Source: Oceanirhabdus sp942490885 (GTDB lineage Bacteria > Bacillota > Clostridia > Clostridiales > Clostridiaceae). Taken from it: a stretch of DNA of 64,000 nucleotides. Location of the stretch: the NCBI GenBank assembly GCA_942490885.1, contig CALNYT010000002.1, forward strand, positions 558,001-622,000, read 5' to 3'. Position 1 is the stretch's first letter. Each line of letters begins with the position of its first letter. A program made the position numbers and the translations under genes. Under the pieces are notes generated by a model. It saw only the letters and a list, made by a program, of their open reading frames with translations, made no database searches and had not been told where the DNA came from. This document shows, piece by piece, positions 62,394 through 64,000 of the stretch.

Positions 62394-64000
62394 ATGGAGA
62401 ATGTAAGGAGAATATTTGAGTTAGAAGCTTGGAAGTTTGGTTCTTATATACACGAGAGAGAAAGGTCTTGTAATAAAAATGAAAAATATGATGAAACTCT
62501 ATTAGTTAAATGGTTTGGTATTTTAGATAATGATAAAGATTTAATCCAAAAAAGAGTTAAAAAATTAGGGATTGAAGTACCAAATTTGAATTCAATACTA
62601 AATGGGAATTTTGAAGTGTATAATTTTCAGGAGATGCCTTGGTTTAAATATTTAAAAGAAATATTTTTATGCAAAAATCAAATGGAATTTAATACTGATG
62701 AATTGGAAATTAAAAATGTAGATAGTATACCATTCTTTGAATTTCTTAGACCTTTTTTAAAAAAGATAACTGAAACAATTAAGAATGAATTTAGATATAA
62801 ATTTATAGATGAAAAGAACTTGATAAAAATTGCTACTAGAAATATTGCTACTGGAATTTTAAATTTATCGTACAAAACTTTAATATATGAATTAAATAAT
62901 ACCAGGATTAATGGAGAATTAGTTGGACAAACATCTAAGGAGAGGTATGAGTACTTTATAAAAAATAAACTAACTAAAGAATATGACATAGTTAAGTTGT
63001 TAAGTGATTATCCAGTTTTAGCTAGGTTAATTTCTGATTCAGTACGAAAAAGTATAGATAATCTTTTAAAAGTTTTAAATAGATTAGAAAAGGATATGAA
63101 TGATATAAAAACTTCACTAAATATAAATATTGAAAAAATTAAAGATATTATTCAACTTGGAGATTCTCATAAAGAAGGAGAGACTGTATTAAAGATTATT
63201 TTTAATAATGGGGAGTCGATTATTTACAAGCCAAGATCATTGAGTGTTGATAATCATTTTCAAAAGTTGCTGATTTGGTTTAATGAGAAAAAAGTAAGCA
63301 ATGAATTTAAGCCATTAAAGATATTAGATAGAAAATCTTATGGTTGGTGTGAGTGTATTGAAAATATACCCTGTAAAGAAGAGGGAGAGATTGAAAAATT
63401 CTTTAGGCGCCAAGGGCAATATCTTGCAATATTGTATATGATAAATGCTACTGATTTTCATTATGAGAATATTATTGCCTCCGGAGAGTTTCCATATTTA
63501 ATAGATCTTGAAGCGTTAATGCATCCAAATCTAAAAATGCCATTTGGGGATAAGAAATTCGCCGTACATAATGCAAATGTTATGTTATCAAATTCTGTTA
63601 TGAAAACAGCATTATTACCGGTATTAGCGGGAGACGATGTTTATAATTTTGATGTTAGTGGATTAGGTGCTCGTGAACAACAATCCATTGAAATGTTTGA
63701 AATTACTAATTTTAATACTGACATTATGAAAATGGAAAAGAAAAAAACGGTAATATCTAATGCTATGCATTTGCCAAAGATAGGGGATAAGGCGTTTTAT
63801 TCAGAGAATTATATTGAGGAAATTAACAAAGGCTTTCAAGAAATTTATGAAATTGTATTAAAGAATATTCAAGAATTATTGAAAGAAGATAGTGTAATAT
63901 CAAATTTTAAGGATGACGAGATAAGAGTAATTTTAAGAAATACAAAATTTTATAGTAGGTTTTTAAATAGTAGTACTCACCCACAGTATTTAATGGATGG
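62394..64000 (+). CDS. lanM: Class II lanthipeptide synthetase LanM (partial, runs off right edge)
   Basis: The first 535 codons of a LanM, which dehydrates Ser/Thr and forms lanthionine rings in the precursor. Full enzymes have about 900-1100 residues. The visible part is the N-terminal dehydratase (DUF4135) region. Near residue 275 is SIIYKPRSLSVDNHFQKLL, near residue 355 the kinase-like active-site segment NATDFHYENIIASGEFPYL, followed by IDLEALMHPNLKMPF and DVSGLGAREQQSIEM. The C-terminal LanC-like zinc domain lies outside the window. ATG 62394 follows GGGAGGGG. It is 130 nt after lanA, in the same direction. Confidence 0.95.
   Translation, partial: MENVRRIFELEAWKFGSYIHERERSCNKNEKYDETLLVKWFGILDNDKDLIQKRVKKLGIEVPNLNSILNGNFEVYNFQEMPWFKYLKEIFLCKNQMEFNTDELEIKNVDSIPFFEFLRPFLKKITETIKNEFRYKFIDEKNLIKIATRNIATGILNLSYKTLIYELNNTRINGELVGQTSKERYEYFIKNKLTKEYDIVKLLSDYPVLARLISDSVRKSIDNLLKVLNRLEKDMNDIKTSLNINIEKIKDIIQLGDSHKEGETVLKIIFNNGESIIYKPRSLSVDNHFQKLLIWFNEKKVSNEFKPLKILDRKSYGWCECIENIPCKEEGEIEKFFRRQGQYLAILYMINATDFHYENIIASGEFPYLIDLEALMHPNLKMPFGDKKFAVHNANVMLSNSVMKTALLPVLAGDDVYNFDVSGLGAREQQSIEMFEITNFNTDIMKMEKKKTVISNAMHLPKIGDKAFYSENYIEEINKGFQEIYEIVLKNIQELLKEDSVISNFKDDEIRVILRNTKFYSRFLNSSTHPQYLMD

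Noticed and set aside
62678..62989. A 103-codon minus-strand ORF inside lanM
   Set aside because: It is antisense to the clear LanM dehydratase domain and is rich in Ser/Phe/Leu, as shadows of AT-rich genes usually are.
1..64000. tRNA, rRNA and prophage genes
   Set aside because: I looked for conserved tRNA arm sequences, rRNA segments and phage structural or integrase genes and saw none; a covariance-model scan would settle it.

Overview
The window is AT-rich DNA with AGGAGG-type ribosome binding sites, Gram-positive two-component and ABC-transporter families, DegV, DUF134, DUF3842 and XapX-type genes, and an anaerobe-type citrate pathway that uses a Re-citrate synthase. Together these point to a Clostridium-like firmicute. 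No rRNA or tRNA gene was seen.

Layout. From 0.3 to 10 kb there is a run of mostly single genes: a secreted amidohydrolase, a methyltransferase, a HAD hydrolase, a toroid-like protein, DUF134, a coiled-coil protein and DUF3795, with a REP-like palindrome at 3.0 kb and a broken ORF at 9.3 kb. From 10.3 to 14.7 kb a three-gene minus-strand operon (Re-citrate synthase, aconitase, isocitrate dehydrogenase) makes 2-oxoglutarate. From 15.0 to 18.5 kb there is a GNAT gene, an OmpR/HK pair and a DUF4342 gene. From 18.8 to 21.7 kb lie a decayed RHS locus with an intact toxin-like tip and candidate immunity gene, then a truncated Rpn-type gene. From 21.8 to 26.3 kb are a DEAD-box helicase, a methyltransferase and a cyclase. 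From 26.6 to 31.9 kb are two drug-efflux modules (MFS with an ArsR-like regulator; TetR with MATE), each with visible palindromic operators. From 31.9 to 40.6 kb are an acyltransferase with DUF6320, XapX, DUF3842, DegV, a chemoreceptor, CBS, DUF3892, an HMA-like protein and an MBL-fold protein, with a MITE-like element.

From 40.7 to 56.1 kb there are three Bce-like peptide-sensing or detoxification systems. The first is an orphan permease. The second is a complete minus-strand set in which the permease, response regulator and kinase genes are each broken by one lesion. The third is intact: regulator, kinase, ATPase and permease. The orphan permease and the intact ABC operon share a TGTTACA-N4-TGTAACA promoter palindrome. 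A 135-bp stretch at 44.74-44.87 kb carries five DnaA-box-like 9-mers, four of them exactly 42 bp apart.

From 56.2 kb to the right edge lies a class II lanthipeptide locus: LanFEG-type immunity transporter, two-component system, a radical SAM/SPASM enzyme, a 56-residue precursor clearly of the lacticin 481 group, and the start of lanM, which runs off the window. The proposed logic is that the two-component system controls immunity and possibly production, LanM installs the lanthionine rings, and the radical SAM enzyme, divergent from the precursor, may add another modification or serve another substrate. The upstream Bce-like modules fit a strain that meets peptide antibiotics.
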